Assembly (NCBI GenBank): GCA_963770545.1
Contig: CAVYQF010000010.1
Coordinates: 1-64,000, forward strand
Length of the DNA stretch: 64,000 nucleotides
Origin: RYN-230 sp963770545
GTDB lineage: Bacteria > Actinomycetota > Actinomycetes > Streptosporangiales > Streptosporangiaceae
Direction of reading: 5' to 3'
Shown: piece by piece, positions 1 to 10,687 of the stretch
Position numbering within the stretch: position 1 is the stretch's first letter
Layout of the letters: each line of letters begins with the position of its first letter
Made by a program: the position numbers and the translations under genes
The notes under the pieces: generated by a model
What the model was told of the DNA's origin: nothing
The model's database searches: none
Seen by the model: only the letters and a program-made list of their open reading frames with translations

Positions 1-1737
<1,737 letters not shown>

Positions 1738-1847
1738 TACATTCTTTGTGTTGTTTCGCGTCCACTGTGCGGTTCCCGAGGTGCGGTCGGTACCGTGCCT
1801 GGCTGGGACTGAGGTCCTAGCCGGTGCGGTCCTCACATCTCCATAGT

Positions 1848-1964
1848 GTTTCGGTGGCCATGGCGAAGGGGAAACACCCGGTTCCATTCCGAACCCGGAA
1901 GTTAAGCCCTTCAGCGCCGATGGTACTGCGCGGGGGACCGCGTGGGAGAGTAGGACGCCGCCGG
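1848..1964 (+). rRNA. rrf: 5S ribosomal RNA
   Basis: Starts GTTTCGGTGGCC and contains the conserved CCGTTCCATTCCGAACCCGGAAGTTAAG-type loop (positions about 1880-1908) and TGGGAGAGTAGGACGCCGCC near the 3' end. Length and order after 23S are as expected for an actinobacterial rRNA operon. End coordinates are good to a few bases. Confidence 0.95.
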
Positions 1965-1971
1965 ACATCTT

Positions 1972-2009
1972 CAGTTGAGGCCGCTCCCGGCAGGGAGCGG
2001 CCTCAACTG
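1972..2009 (+). terminator. rRNA operon terminator hairpin
   Basis: Perfect 17-bp stem (1972-1988 pairs with 1993-2009) around the tetraloop GGCA, eight bases after the 5S gene. There is no strong T-run, which is usual for very GC-rich actinobacteria. It ends the 23S-5S transcript before the next coding region. It is followed by a short direct repeat, GCGTTGTCCGGGTTA, at about 2008 and 2026. Confidence 0.85.
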
Positions 2010-2091
2010 CGTTGTCCGGGTTAGTTGCGTTGTCCGGGTTAACTGCGTCTGGGCCTAGTGTGGGCGCCAAGCCGGCGGTGCAGAGCCATGA

Positions 2092-4341
2092 GTGGCCATC
2101 AGGAAAGAGCGGAGCAAAAGCGTGGCAGGCGAGCAGGGTCAGGGCGGCCGGGGCCGTAGTAGTGGCACGGGGCGGGACCAGAGCCGTTCGGCGGGTGCCT
2201 CCCGCGGTCAGGGCCGTTCCACCGGCGGTGCCGACCGGGGTCGCTCTGGGACCAGCGGCCAGGGACGCGCTGGCGGTGCAGGCGCGGGCCGGTCCGGTGG
2301 CGGCGGAGCCGGTGACCGCGGAAAAAGCGCTACCGGCAGAACTGGCACCAGTAGAACTGCCACCGGCAGAACAGGCACTGCAGGGAGCGCCCGGCGGCCC
2401 AGCACGTCCGGCGGGCCGCGTGGCAACGCGCCCCGTCGGCCGTCTCAGGGTTCGGGCACCGGCACCTCGCGGGGCCAGAGCCCAGGCGCGGCCCGGGCTG
2501 GCAGTCCAGGCGGAGGCAGCTGGGGTGACAGCCGCCCGGACCGGGGCGGCCCTCCGGGGGGCTCACGGGGGAGCAGGCCGGGTTCGTCCCGCGGCGAAAC
2601 CTCCCGGGCCGGCCAGGGCGCGTCGCACGGCGCTGCAGGCTATAGTGCCCGGCCCGTTCGTGACCGCGCTCCGAGCGACAGCCCGCGCGCCAGCGCCACC
2701 CGGACGGGGGGCTCGCGGACTGGCGGCTCCCGCGGAGCCGGTCCCCGCGGCGACGGCGCGCGCACCGGCAGCTTCCGCGACGACCGCCCCCGCGGCGACG
2801 GCGCGCGCACCGGCAGCTTCCGCGACGACCGCTCCCGCGGCGACGGCCCGCGCACCGGCAGCTTCCGCGACGACCGCCCCCGCGGCGACGGCCCGCGCAC
2901 CGGCAGCTTCCGCGACGACCGCCCCCGCGCCGGGAGCCCGCGCACGGGCGGCCCGCGTGGTGATGGCGCCCGTGAGGGCGGCCCGCGGAGCAGCAATCCG
3001 CGCACTGGGAACTTCCGCGACGACCGCTCCCGTACCGCCGGCCCGCGTGGTGACGGCCCTCGCGGGGAAGCGCCCAGGCGCCGGTCCGACGGTCTGACCC
3101 CAGGCGGCGCCAGGCCGCCGCGCCCGGCCAGCCGTGCCCCCTACGGCGGATCCCGGGATGGCGACAGCACGCGAAGTGGCCGGCCCGTCGGCCGCGGTTC
3201 GTCCGGCGCCGATCGCCCTACGGGCGGCCGCCCCTCAGGAGCCCGCTCCTATGGGGATCGTCCTGCCAGTGGCCGGACGTCCAGCGATCGCCCGGCCCGA
3301 GACGGAGGGGACGCCCGGAGCTGGGGACCACCTCGCCGGCCCTCGTCCCCCTCAGGGCGTCCAGGTACCTTCCGCGACCGTCCGCCTGCCGGCCGTGGCT
3401 CAGGTCCCGGCGGCGCTCGACGCGATGCGGCCCCGGACCACCATTCCGCCGCCCTGCACGGGAGCGGGTCTTACCGCGGGAGCGCCCCCCGGTCCGCCGC
3501 GTCCAGGACGGGCAGCCTGCCGGACATCCCGGCCAGTATCACCGTGGACCAGCTCGATCCCGCCGCCGCGGCCGAACTGCGGACCCTGCCCTCGGACCTG
3601 GCCTCAGTGGTGGCCCGGCGGTTGCTCGCCGCCAGCCTGGCCGAAGATCCCGAGGTCGCGTACCAGCACGCACAGGAAGCCCGGCGGCTCGCCGCCCGGG
3701 TGGGTATCGTCCGCGAGACCACCGGCATCGCCGCTTACCGGGCCGGGCACTGGGCTGAGGCCCTGGCCGAGCTGCGGGCCGCCCGCCGGATCACGGGCCG
3801 GACCAGTTACCTGCCGATGATGGCCGACTCGGAACGGGCCCTGGGCCGGATCGACCGGGCCCTGGGAGTGATCGCGGAGGCCGGCCGGGCCAAGCTTGAC
3901 CGGGCGACCGAAGTCGAGCTGCGCATCGTGGAGTCCGGCATCCGCCGGGATCAGGGGCTGGCCGAGGCCGCCGTCGTGGTCCTCCAGCTCCCTGAGCTCA
4001 AAGAGCGCCGGACGAAGCCCTGGTCGGCCCGGCTGTTTTACGCGTATGCGGACGCCCTGCTGGACGCGGGCCGTACGGAGCAGGCGCGGGAGTGGTTTGC
4101 CCGGTCCGCGGCCGCGGACACCGACGAGCAGACCGACGCCGCGGAACGCTTCGACGACCTCGACGACATCGTCATCGACGACCTCTCCGCCGAAGACGAG
4201 GACGAGCTGGCCGCGGACGAGCTGGCTGGGGAAGACCAGGACGACCTGACCGCAGACGACGTGGCTGGGGAAGACCAGGACGACCTGGCCGACGATGGCC
4301 AAGCCGCGGACGACCTGGCCGACGACGACCAGCCGCTCTAG
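2092..4341 (+). CDS. RG/RGD-rich disordered protein with C-terminal TPR-like domain and acidic tail (Rv1691-type)
   Basis: 749 residues. Residues 1 to about 475 are low-complexity Arg/Gly/Ser/Pro, strongly basic and rich in RG and RGD motifs. They include four perfect-register 15-residue repeats (RGDG[AP]RTGSFRDDR[PS]). Residues about 480-680 form a helical, TPR-like domain (PDLASVVARRL..., YRAGHWAEALAELRAARRI..., YADALLDAGRTEQAREWFARS). The last ~60 residues are almost all Asp/Glu/Ala, with a duplicated AGEDQDDL motif. By position and C-terminal domain it matches the TPR protein that precedes the HAD phosphatase, tlyA, nadK and recN in mycobacteria (Rv1691 group). The GTG start is uncertain because the N-terminus is low complexity and no clear ribosome binding site is seen. 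Function unknown; an RNA- or ribosome-associated role is only inference from the RG composition. Confidence 0.8.
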   Translation: MAIRKERSKSVAGEQGQGGRGRSSGTGRDQSRSAGASRGQGRSTGGADRGRSGTSGQGRAGGAGAGRSGGGGAGDRGKSATGRTGTSRTATGRTGTAGSARRPSTSGGPRGNAPRRPSQGSGTGTSRGQSPGAARAGSPGGGSWGDSRPDRGGPPGGSRGSRPGSSRGETSRAGQGASHGAAGYSARPVRDRAPSDSPRASATRTGGSRTGGSRGAGPRGDGARTGSFRDDRPRGDGARTGSFRDDRSRGDGPRTGSFRDDRPRGDGPRTGSFRDDRPRAGSPRTGGPRGDGAREGGPRSSNPRTGNFRDDRSRTAGPRGDGPRGEAPRRRSDGLTPGGARPPRPASRAPYGGSRDGDSTRSGRPVGRGSSGADRPTGGRPSGARSYGDRPASGRTSSDRPARDGGDARSWGPPRRPSSPSGRPGTFRDRPPAGRGSGPGGARRDAAPDHHSAALHGSGSYRGSAPRSAASRTGSLPDIPASITVDQLDPAAAAELRTLPSDLASVVARRLLAASLAEDPEVAYQHAQEARRLAARVGIVRETTGIAAYRAGHWAEALAELRAARRITGRTSYLPMMADSERALGRIDRALGVIAEAGRAKLDRATEVELRIVESGIRRDQGLAEAAVVVLQLPELKERRTKPWSARLFYAYADALLDAGRTEQAREWFARSAAADTDEQTDAAERFDDLDDIVIDDLSAEDEDELAADELAGEDQDDLTADDVAGEDQDDLADDGQAADDLADDDQPL
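2746..2925 (+). repeat. 45-bp coding minisatellite, 4 units
   Basis: Four in-frame units (2746-2790, 2791-2835, 2836-2880, 2881-2925), each encoding RGDG[AP]RTGSFRDDR[PS]. They differ only at the GCG/CCG and CCC/TCC codons. Degenerate units continue to about 3060. Copy-number change would alter the length of the disordered segment without breaking the frame. Confidence 0.9.
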
Positions 4342-4403
4342 CCACCTCGCCCCGGCCTTCCACTGATCATGGCCAGCACCGGGCGATCTGGGAGCATGGT
4401 GGC

Positions 4404-5381
4404 ATGAACACGGCAGAAGGCGCGGCTCAGCGCGGGGTGCATACGCCCGGCATTACCGGGCTCGGTCACGACGTGTATGAGATCGACACCCGGATGGCCG
4501 GTTACCCGGGCATCACGGCCGGCTACCTGATCCTGGGCGAGCGGCCGTGCCTGGTGGAGACCGGCACCGCGCCCTCGGCCCCGGTCGTGCGGGACGCGCT
4601 GGCCGCCCTGGGCGTCGGTCCGCATGACCTGGCCACGATAGTGGTGACGCACATCCACCTGGACCACGCGGGGGGCGCCGGTGACATGGCCGCCATGTTC
4701 CCCGACGCGGAGGTCGTGGTGCACGAGCGTGGCGCCCGGCACCTGGCTGACCCCGCACGGCTCATGAGCAGCGCGCGGATGGTGTACGGGGACGCGCTGG
4801 ACAGGCTGTTCGGCACGATGAACCCGACCCCCGCCGAGCGGATCCGGACCGTGGAGGAACGCGGGACCGTGGACCTCGGCGGCGGCCGCCGCTTGGACAG
4901 CCATTACTCGCCGGGGCACGCCAGGCATCATGTCGGGCTGATCGACTCAGTGAGCGGCGACCTGTACGTGGGCGACGCGGCGGGCGTGTACATCCCCGAG
5001 ACGGCGGACCTGCGGCCGGCTACTCCGCCGCCGGACTTCGATCTGGACACGGCGCTGGGATCTGTGCGCATGTTCGCCTCGCTGCGCCCGCAGCGGCTCT
5101 TGTTCAGCCACTACGGCCCGGTGCCGGACGTGGAAGAGACCCTGGCCCGTTCGGCCGAGGAGATTCAGCTCTGGGTGGAGGAGACCAGGGCGGCCCGGGG
5201 GGCCGGACTGGACTTCGACCACACGGTAGCGCTGGTGCAGCAGCGGACGCGGGAACGGTACGCGGCGCTGGGCCCGGACGCCGACCCGGCTCTGGCGGCT
5301 AAGTTCGAGACGCTCAGCAGCACCGCCTCGAGCGTGGCCGGCATCGCGGCTTGGCTGGACCGCGCGCCCCAGCCATCCTGA
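4404..5381 (+). CDS. MBL-fold metallo-hydrolase
   Basis: 325 residues. Metallo-beta-lactamase superfamily: the metal motif THIHLDHAGG (HxHxDH), then a downstream His in SPGHARHH, Asp in YVGDAAG and His in LFSHYGP complete the usual two-metal ligand set. Similar to the glyoxalase-II-like hydrolases of actinobacteria; substrate unknown, probably a cytoplasmic thioester or ester. The ATG at 4404 is chosen because GGGAG lies about 9 bases upstream and the fold starts soon after. A longer open frame reaches back into the previous gene but is only a GC-rich extension. It starts 62 bases after the TPR gene, so co-transcription is likely. The last ~80 residues form a helical tail. Confidence 0.88.
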   Translation: MNTAEGAAQRGVHTPGITGLGHDVYEIDTRMAGYPGITAGYLILGERPCLVETGTAPSAPVVRDALAALGVGPHDLATIVVTHIHLDHAGGAGDMAAMFPDAEVVVHERGARHLADPARLMSSARMVYGDALDRLFGTMNPTPAERIRTVEERGTVDLGGGRRLDSHYSPGHARHHVGLIDSVSGDLYVGDAAGVYIPETADLRPATPPPDFDLDTALGSVRMFASLRPQRLLFSHYGPVPDVEETLARSAEEIQLWVEETRAARGAGLDFDHTVALVQQRTRERYAALGPDADPALAAKFETLSSTASSVAGIAAWLDRAPQPS

Positions 5382-5726
5382 CGGCCAGCCGCTCCGGGAC
5401 CTCCGGTGAGATTGCGCCAGGCAGGGAGCACGTGAGATCGGGAGGGACGGCAACGGCATGTCCCGGGCTCGCTGGGGTTCAAAGCGCGCTGCTTGTTCCC
5501 GGCGGGTATCCGGTGCCGGGCCTCCGCCCCGGGTAGTATCAGAACGCGGTCGGATCGTGCCCCTATGCGACCTGGGCGGGGCGCCGGCCGGGGGGATAGA
5601 TCGTGTCGTTAGTGGCCTGAGTCCGGCGTGGCTACAGTTTCTGTCGTCACGGGGTCCCGGTCAGGCCCGGTGCCGGGTTTGTCAGGAACGTGCGTGTCGC
5701 CAACTGTGAGCGGATTACCTGTGAGA
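5382..5726. other. Intergenic region containing the left boundary of the tandem duplication
   Basis: 345 bases without a convincing gene. The first 116 bases are unique. From 5498 onward the sequence recurs at 12475. An open frame with GTG at 5628 runs into the glycosyltransferase, but that stretch carries several replacement differences between the copies and has no ribosome binding site. I therefore treat it as leader. A TAGTAT at 5534-5539 could be a -10 element, but no matching -35 is visible. Confidence 0.5.
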
Positions 5727-7400
5727 ATGTCAGCCGCCAGGTCGCAAGCGCCGTCGGCGGATTCGAGCCAGCCGTCCCGCTGGGCGCGTCCGGGGGCGGT
5801 GACGGCGGCCATCGCGATCTTGACCGCGCTCGCCGTCGCGCTCCGGCTCTACCAGCTGAGCCGCCCCGACTACCTGATCGGCGTGACCGAGTACGACGAC
5901 GGGACGGACTTCGGCAGCGCGATCCTGCTGATCCACGGCGACCTGCCGTACCGGGACTTCATCATGGTCCAGCCGCCTGGCATCACGCTGCTGATGGCGC
6001 CGGTCGCGCTGCTGACCAAGGGCCTGGGCACCGCCTGGGGCATGGGCGTGGGCCGGATCCTCACCGCGCTGGCGGGCGCCGCCGCGGTGACCATGGGCGG
6101 GCTGCTGGTCCGCCACCGCGGCCTGCTCGCCGTGATCGTGACCTGCGGGATCCTCGCCGTCTACCCGCCCGCGGTGCAGGCGGCGCACACCGTGCTGCTC
6201 GAGCCGTGGGTGGTGCTGTTCTGCCTGGCCGGGTTGCTGGCCGTGTTCGACGGCGACCGGCTGGCCGGGACCCGCCGGCTGGTCTGGGGCGGGGTCGCGT
6301 TCGGCTTCGCGGGGGCCATCAAGGTCTGGGCCGTCCTGCCCGTGCTGGTCATCGTGGTGCTGATCCTGGCCGGCCGCCAGCCCCGGCGGGCGGCGGCCTA
6401 CGCAGCCGGGGTGGTGGCAGGTTTCGCGGTGCCGGTCCTGCCGTTTGCCGCGCTGGCGCCCGGGACCTTCTACCGCAGCGTCGTGGTGGCCCAGCTGGTC
6501 CGGGTCGACACCGTCCGGATCCCGCTTGGCTACCGGCTGCACCAGATGACCGGCCTGACCGACATCACGGGGCTGACCTCCACGTTGGTGCTGTCGCTGA
6601 TCTCGCTGCTCATCCTGGTCCTGGTCGTGGCGTGCTGCGTGGCCGCCTCACGGCTCACCGGAGAACGGCCGCCGCTGCTGGAGCAGTTCGCCCTGGCGGC
6701 CTGCGCGCTGACCATCGTCGCGTTCTTGTGGCCCGCCGACTTCTACTACCACTACGCCGGGTTCCTGGCCCCGTTCCTGGCCCTGGCCATCGCGCTGCCG
6801 CTGGCCCGGTTCGTGGACGCTCTCCGCGCGGCCCGCGGCGGCCTGGCCGCGACCGGGCCGACGGCCGGCGCCGCGGCAACCGGGGCGGCCAGCCGCCGCG
6901 GTGGCCGGCTCGTCGTCCGTTACGCGACGCCGGTGGCCATCGCCGCCGTCCTCGTCATGGCCGTGGCCCAGTTCGGCTTCGAAGCCAGCCTGCAGCCCCC
7001 GCTCGCCCCGACCACGCCCGGACTCACCTCGGATGTGATCTCCGCGGCCAGCAACGTCATCCCCGCCAGTGCCTGCGTCCTGACCGACCAGGCGTCCTAC
7101 ACCATCGCCGCGAACCGGTTCTTCTCCTCGCGGCCTGGGTGCGTGCCCATGGTCAACGGCGTGGGCAGCGACTATTCACTGTCCCGGGGGCGCAGTGCCG
7201 CCACCGGCGCCCAGCACGTCGCGGCGGTGCGCGCGCTGTGGCTGTCGGCGCTGCGCGGCGCCCAGTACGTCTGGCTGTCGCCGCTGTCCTTCAAGCGCAT
7301 CCCCTGGGCCGCCCGCGACGTGTCGGCCTACTTTGACCGCAACTTCGTACCCGTTCCCCACGGCCCGTTCGGCCTCTACATGCGCCAGCACTCCGGCTGA
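5727..7400 (+). CDS. Polytopic membrane glycosyltransferase (GT39/ArnT/PMT_2-like), copy 1
   Basis: 557 residues from the ATG at 5727; a GTG at 5628 would add 33 poorly supported residues. The first membrane helix is VTAAIAILTALAVALRLYQL. It is followed by a periplasmic loop with the acidic motif EYDDG and HGDLPYRDFIMVQPPG, typical of GT-C enzymes that use polyprenyl-phosphate sugars. About ten more hydrophobic segments follow, then a soluble C-terminal domain. The acceptor is unknown; a cell-surface glycan or protein is likely from the family. It is convergent with the DUF1015 gene and separated from it by a 50-bp palindrome. Intact here, frameshifted in copy 2. Confidence 0.82.
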   Translation: MSAARSQAPSADSSQPSRWARPGAVTAAIAILTALAVALRLYQLSRPDYLIGVTEYDDGTDFGSAILLIHGDLPYRDFIMVQPPGITLLMAPVALLTKGLGTAWGMGVGRILTALAGAAAVTMGGLLVRHRGLLAVIVTCGILAVYPPAVQAAHTVLLEPWVVLFCLAGLLAVFDGDRLAGTRRLVWGGVAFGFAGAIKVWAVLPVLVIVVLILAGRQPRRAAAYAAGVVAGFAVPVLPFAALAPGTFYRSVVVAQLVRVDTVRIPLGYRLHQMTGLTDITGLTSTLVLSLISLLILVLVVACCVAASRLTGERPPLLEQFALAACALTIVAFLWPADFYYHYAGFLAPFLALAIALPLARFVDALRAARGGLAATGPTAGAAATGAASRRGGRLVVRYATPVAIAAVLVMAVAQFGFEASLQPPLAPTTPGLTSDVISAASNVIPASACVLTDQASYTIAANRFFSSRPGCVPMVNGVGSDYSLSRGRSAATGAQHVAAVRALWLSALRGAQYVWLSPLSFKRIPWAARDVSAYFDRNFVPVPHGPFGLYMRQHSG

Positions 7401-7403
7401 GCA

Positions 7404-7453
7404 TGATCGTGGTGCGTTGTGCCCCGCCGGCGGGGCACAACGCACCACGATCA
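7404..7453. terminator. 50-bp perfect palindrome between convergent genes (copy 1)
   Basis: The left arm 7404-7428 is the exact reverse complement of 7429-7453 (25 bp), with TGATCGTGGTGCG at the outer end and GCCCCGCCGGCGGGGC at the centre. It starts four bases after the glycosyltransferase stop and lies downstream of the oppositely oriented DUF1015 gene. It therefore fits a bidirectional transcription terminator. Confidence 0.75.
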
Positions 7454-7553
7454 CGGGGAGAGGGCGGCCTGGGCGGGCGAGGCCGCAGCTGATAACAGCA
7501 AGAGGGGGGTCGGCGGGCGGAGGGTGGGCGGCGGGGCGGGCGGGGAATGGGCG

Positions 7554-8924
7554 TTAGCCGGCGGCGTAGGAGCGGAGGACCAGTCCCGTCCTGGGCTTGG
7601 GGGCGAACGAGGTGGACTTGCGGGGCAGCCGTTCCCCGCCGGCCGCGACCGCGTACACGTCCGCGGCGCGCAGCGGGTTGCCGATGACCGCCGTGCCGCC
7701 CGGGGCCGGGACGGCGTCGGCCTGCGCGATGGCCCGGCCCGCATCGTGGTGCACCACGCGCACTCCCTGCTCGTCGTCCTGGATGCCCCACAACGCGGCG
7801 AGCAGGAACTCCTGCAGCACCGCGGTGGACAGCTCGCGCCAGGCCGCCGACCGGCCCGCGGGCATGGCCGCCTCGAGCTGCACCGGATCGGGGTCGGTGA
7901 GCAGGTGGACCTGGCCCTGCCCGGCCACCAGGAAGGCCGGGCCATCCTGGCCGGCCACCGCCAGGGCGTCCAGCGCCGCGGGCAGCTCAGCGGGGCCGCC
8001 GGGGATGGCCCGCACCGAGAACCCGGCCTTGGCCCGCTCCACCGCCTCGCCCGGGGGCAGGCCGGGCAGCACCCGGTGGATCGCCCCGATCTGCGGGGGG
8101 AACGCGTCGCCGTCAACCAGCAGTGCCAGCCCGTAGTCCCAGGGACCCGGTCCGTCGCCTGCGCCGCGCCGGTCGGCCTGGATCTCCAGATACGACGCGT
8201 AGCGGTGGTTCCCGTCCGCGATCAGGGCCTGTCGGGGCGCGAGGTCGGCGGCGATCGCCGCGAGCGCGGCCGGATCCGTGACCGCCCACAGGGTGTGCCG
8301 GATGCCGTCGCCGGTGCCGGTGCTCAGCAGGGGCGTCCCGGCCGCCGCGACCTGGCTGGCCACCCGGGTGGCCGCACTGTCCTGGCCCCCCTTATACAGC
8401 AGGAAGATGGGCTCCAGGTTGGCCTGGGTGGCCTCCATCAGCTGGCGGCGGCCACGCACCGGGCCGGGCATGACATCCTCGTGCGGCAGCACGACGCGGG
8501 CGGCGGGCGGCGCCAGCCGCACCGCGCCGATCAGGCCGCGCTGCAGCACCCGGTCCTGCGCTCCGGAAGCCGGGATCAGGCGCTGCTCATACACGTACAC
8601 GGCGGGCTCGTCCCCGGTGACCAGGATTCCGTCGCGCTGCCAGTCGGCCAGCAGCCGGGCGGCGTCGTGGTACTCCTCACCGGGCCGGCCCGGGTCCTGG
8701 CGCGGGAGGATCAGCCGGACCACGTTGTGCGGATCGGCATCCCGCAATTGCTGGGCGGTGTCCTGCCCGATGACGTCGTACGGTGGAGAGGTGACCTCCG
8801 CGAGTCCGCTCACCCGTTCCGGGGCATAACGGACTCCACGGAACGGCGCGAGCTGGAGCCCGGCTGGTCCCGGCGCCTGTTCCCCGCCGGACGGAAGGAT
8901 CTGCACATATGACAGAAGGACCAT
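7554..8924 (-). CDS. DUF1015 family protein, copy 1
   Basis: 456 residues. Recognised as DUF1015 by LAPFRGVRYAPE near residue 25, TSPPYDVI near 45, PHNVVRLILPR, and the family hallmark IADGNHRYAS in the middle. Biochemical function is not established for the family. The start is uncertain: the ATG at 8924 lies 16 bases inside the divergent TPR gene (ATG at 8909). A GTG at 8906 would remove the overlap. Neither has a strong ribosome binding site. Copy 2 differs at only a few residues (for example Lys/Glu in the LLYxGGQD segment), so both copies look functional. Confidence 0.85.
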   Translation of the reverse strand: MVLLSYVQILPSGGEQAPGPAGLQLAPFRGVRYAPERVSGLAEVTSPPYDVIGQDTAQQLRDADPHNVVRLILPRQDPGRPGEEYHDAARLLADWQRDGILVTGDEPAVYVYEQRLIPASGAQDRVLQRGLIGAVRLAPPAARVVLPHEDVMPGPVRGRRQLMEATQANLEPIFLLYKGGQDSAATRVASQVAAAGTPLLSTGTGDGIRHTLWAVTDPAALAAIAADLAPRQALIADGNHRYASYLEIQADRRGAGDGPGPWDYGLALLVDGDAFPPQIGAIHRVLPGLPPGEAVERAKAGFSVRAIPGGPAELPAALDALAVAGQDGPAFLVAGQGQVHLLTDPDPVQLEAAMPAGRSAAWRELSTAVLQEFLLAALWGIQDDEQGVRVVHHDAGRAIAQADAVPAPGGTAVIGNPLRAADVYAVAAGGERLPRKSTSFAPKPRTGLVLRSYAAG

Positions 8925-9400
8925 GGGGCGGCCAGGATTCCCGCCCGGCGGAAAATCCGGGGCCGGACGACGGCGCGGCCGGCGTTCCGGCCCCGCATGG
9001 TGACGTGTACACCTGGTACCAGCGGGGCCTGGAACTGCTCGGCCGCGGCAGCCCCGCAGCCGCGGCCCAGCTCCTGGAGCGGGCCGCCGAGGCCGAGCCG
9101 GGCTCCCGCAGCGTGCTGGAGGCGCTCGGCCGCGCCCAGTTCGACACCCGCCGCTATGACGAGGCCGCCGCGACCTTCCGGCGGATCGTCGAGGCCAGTC
9201 CCAGCGACGACTACGCGCATTTCGGGCTGGGCCTGGCGCTGGCCCGGGGCGGGAACCCGCGCGCCGCGGCCGAGCACCTGGCGCTGGCCGCCGCGATGCG
9301 CCCCGAGCTGCGGCACTACACCGAGGCGCTGCAGGGCGTGCGGGCCACGCTCCGGGCCCGGGCCCAGGCGGCCGGGGAAGCGCCCGGCGCCCCCGCCTGA
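8909..9400 (+). CDS. Small TPR-repeat protein, copy 1
   Basis: 163 residues. After a disordered 30-residue start there are about three tetratricopeptide-like helical pairs (WYQRGLELLGRGSPAAAAQLLERAAEAEP, LEALGRAQFDTRRYDEAAATFRRIVEASP, AHFGLGLALARGGNPRAAAEHLALAAAMRP). These are protein-interaction modules with no catalytic motif. GGAAGGA at 8893-8899 is a good ribosome binding site for the ATG at 8909. It precedes the HAD phosphatase by 105 bases on the same strand, so the two are probably co-transcribed. Its 5' end overlaps the divergent DUF1015 gene. Confidence 0.85.
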   Translation: MTEGPWGGQDSRPAENPGPDDGAAGVPAPHGDVYTWYQRGLELLGRGSPAAAAQLLERAAEAEPGSRSVLEALGRAQFDTRRYDEAAATFRRIVEASPSDDYAHFGLGLALARGGNPRAAAEHLALAAAMRPELRHYTEALQGVRATLRARAQAAGEAPGAPA

Positions 9401-9505
9401 CCCCCCGCGAAGGAGCCGCCGGGCCGGGGCGACGGGGCCGCGGTGGTTGTCGTTAGTGCTAATTTGAGGGACTTTCCCGGATGACACCACGAACCAGGGA
9501 CGGGC

Positions 9506-10558
9506 ATGCCTGCTGAGGCCGCTGAGCGCGATCGTGAGACCGGATTGGCCCGCTTCCTGCGTGGCTGCCCGGAACCGCTCTGCCAGGCCTATGACGTGGC
9601 CCTGCTGGACCTGGACGGGGTGGTCTACCTGGGGGACGCCGCGGTGCCCGGCGCGCCCCAGGCGCTGGACAAGGCGGCGGACGCTGGCATGCGGCTGGCC
9701 TTCGTGACCAACAACTCCTCCCGGACACCGTCGGCGATCGCCGCCCAGATTGCCAGCTTCGGCGTCCGGGCCGCGGCCGCCGACGTGGTGACCTCGGCCC
9801 AGGCCGCCGCCACCCTGCTGGCCGGACGGCTGGCCCCGGGCTCTGCGGTGCTGGTGGTGGGCGGCAACGGGCTGCGCGCCGCGGTGCGCGACCGGGGCTT
9901 CCGGCCGGTGACCACGGCCCTGGACCGGCCCGCGGCGGTCGTCCAGGGGTTCGCCCCGTCGATCAGCTACTCGCTGCTGTGCGAGGGCGCGCTGGCCGTC
10001 GCGGCCGGCGCCTGGTACGTGGCCTCGAACGCGGACGCGACCATGCCGACCGGGCGCGGGCGGCAGCCCGGCAACGGCGCGCTGTGCCAGGTGATCGTGG
10101 TGTCAACCGGGCGGCAGCCGGTGGTCGCGGGCAAGCCCGAACCGCCGCTGCACGCCGAGGCGGTGGCGCGGACCGGCGCGCGGCACCCGCTGGTGGTCGG
10201 GGACCGGCTGGACACCGACATCGAGGGCGGGGTCCGGGCCGGCGCGGCCAGCCTGCTGGTGTTCACCGGCGTCAGCCGCGCGGAGGATGCCGTGCTGGCC
10301 GGGCCGCAGCAGCGCCCCACCTACCTGGCCGCCGATCTGGCCGGCCTGCTCGCGCCGCACCCGCCCATCACCGCCGAGCCCGGCGCCTTCCGCTGCGGCG
10401 GATGGGTGGCGCGCCGCCCGGACGGGAAGTCCCCGCTGGTCATGGAGGGGTCGGGGGACAGCATCGACGGGCTGCGCGCGCTCTGCGCCGCGGCGTGGTC
10501 CGCCGATCACGTCAGCCCGGAGATGATCCGGCCTGCGCTGGCTGCGCTATCTGGCTGA
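9506..10558 (+). CDS. HAD-IIA family phosphatase (Rv1692/NagD-like), copy 1
   Basis: 350 residues. The four HAD motifs are present: DLDGVVYLG at residues 35-43 (nucleophile Asp35, acid Asp37), TNNSS at 68-72, the Lys in GKPEP, and VGDRLDTDIEGG with the metal-binding acids. The C2-type cap marks the NagD/phosphoglycolate phosphatase group. The mycobacterial neighbour of tlyA in this group, Rv1692, has been described as a glycerol-3-phosphate phosphatase. Here the same role is inferred from family and gene order. The C-terminal ~70 residues extend beyond the HAD core. Start at ATG 9506 after AGGGA. Its copy 2 product is identical in sequence. Confidence 0.88.
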   Translation: MPAEAAERDRETGLARFLRGCPEPLCQAYDVALLDLDGVVYLGDAAVPGAPQALDKAADAGMRLAFVTNNSSRTPSAIAAQIASFGVRAAAADVVTSAQAAATLLAGRLAPGSAVLVVGGNGLRAAVRDRGFRPVTTALDRPAAVVQGFAPSISYSLLCEGALAVAAGAWYVASNADATMPTGRGRQPGNGALCQVIVVSTGRQPVVAGKPEPPLHAEAVARTGARHPLVVGDRLDTDIEGGVRAGAASLLVFTGVSRAEDAVLAGPQQRPTYLAADLAGLLAPHPPITAEPGAFRCGGWVARRPDGKSPLVMEGSGDSIDGLRALCAAAWSADHVSPEMIRPALAALSG

Positions 10559-10687
10559 CTCCCGGCGTACACCCATAGGGGGATGCGGGCCGGCCGCAGG
10601 GGCGATGTGCCGGGGCCCGCGTACCCGGGAGACTGTCCCTGCGCGGAAGTCGGGCACCGGCCCGGGGGGCGCAGAGAGGACAATTCA

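Noticed and set aside
2012..3097. Second long open frame overlapping the RG-rich gene (Ala/Pro-rich, APAASATTAPA repeats)
   Set aside because: It is the frame shadow of the 45-bp repeats. The main frame continues into a folded C-terminal domain, while this one ends without any recognisable domain.
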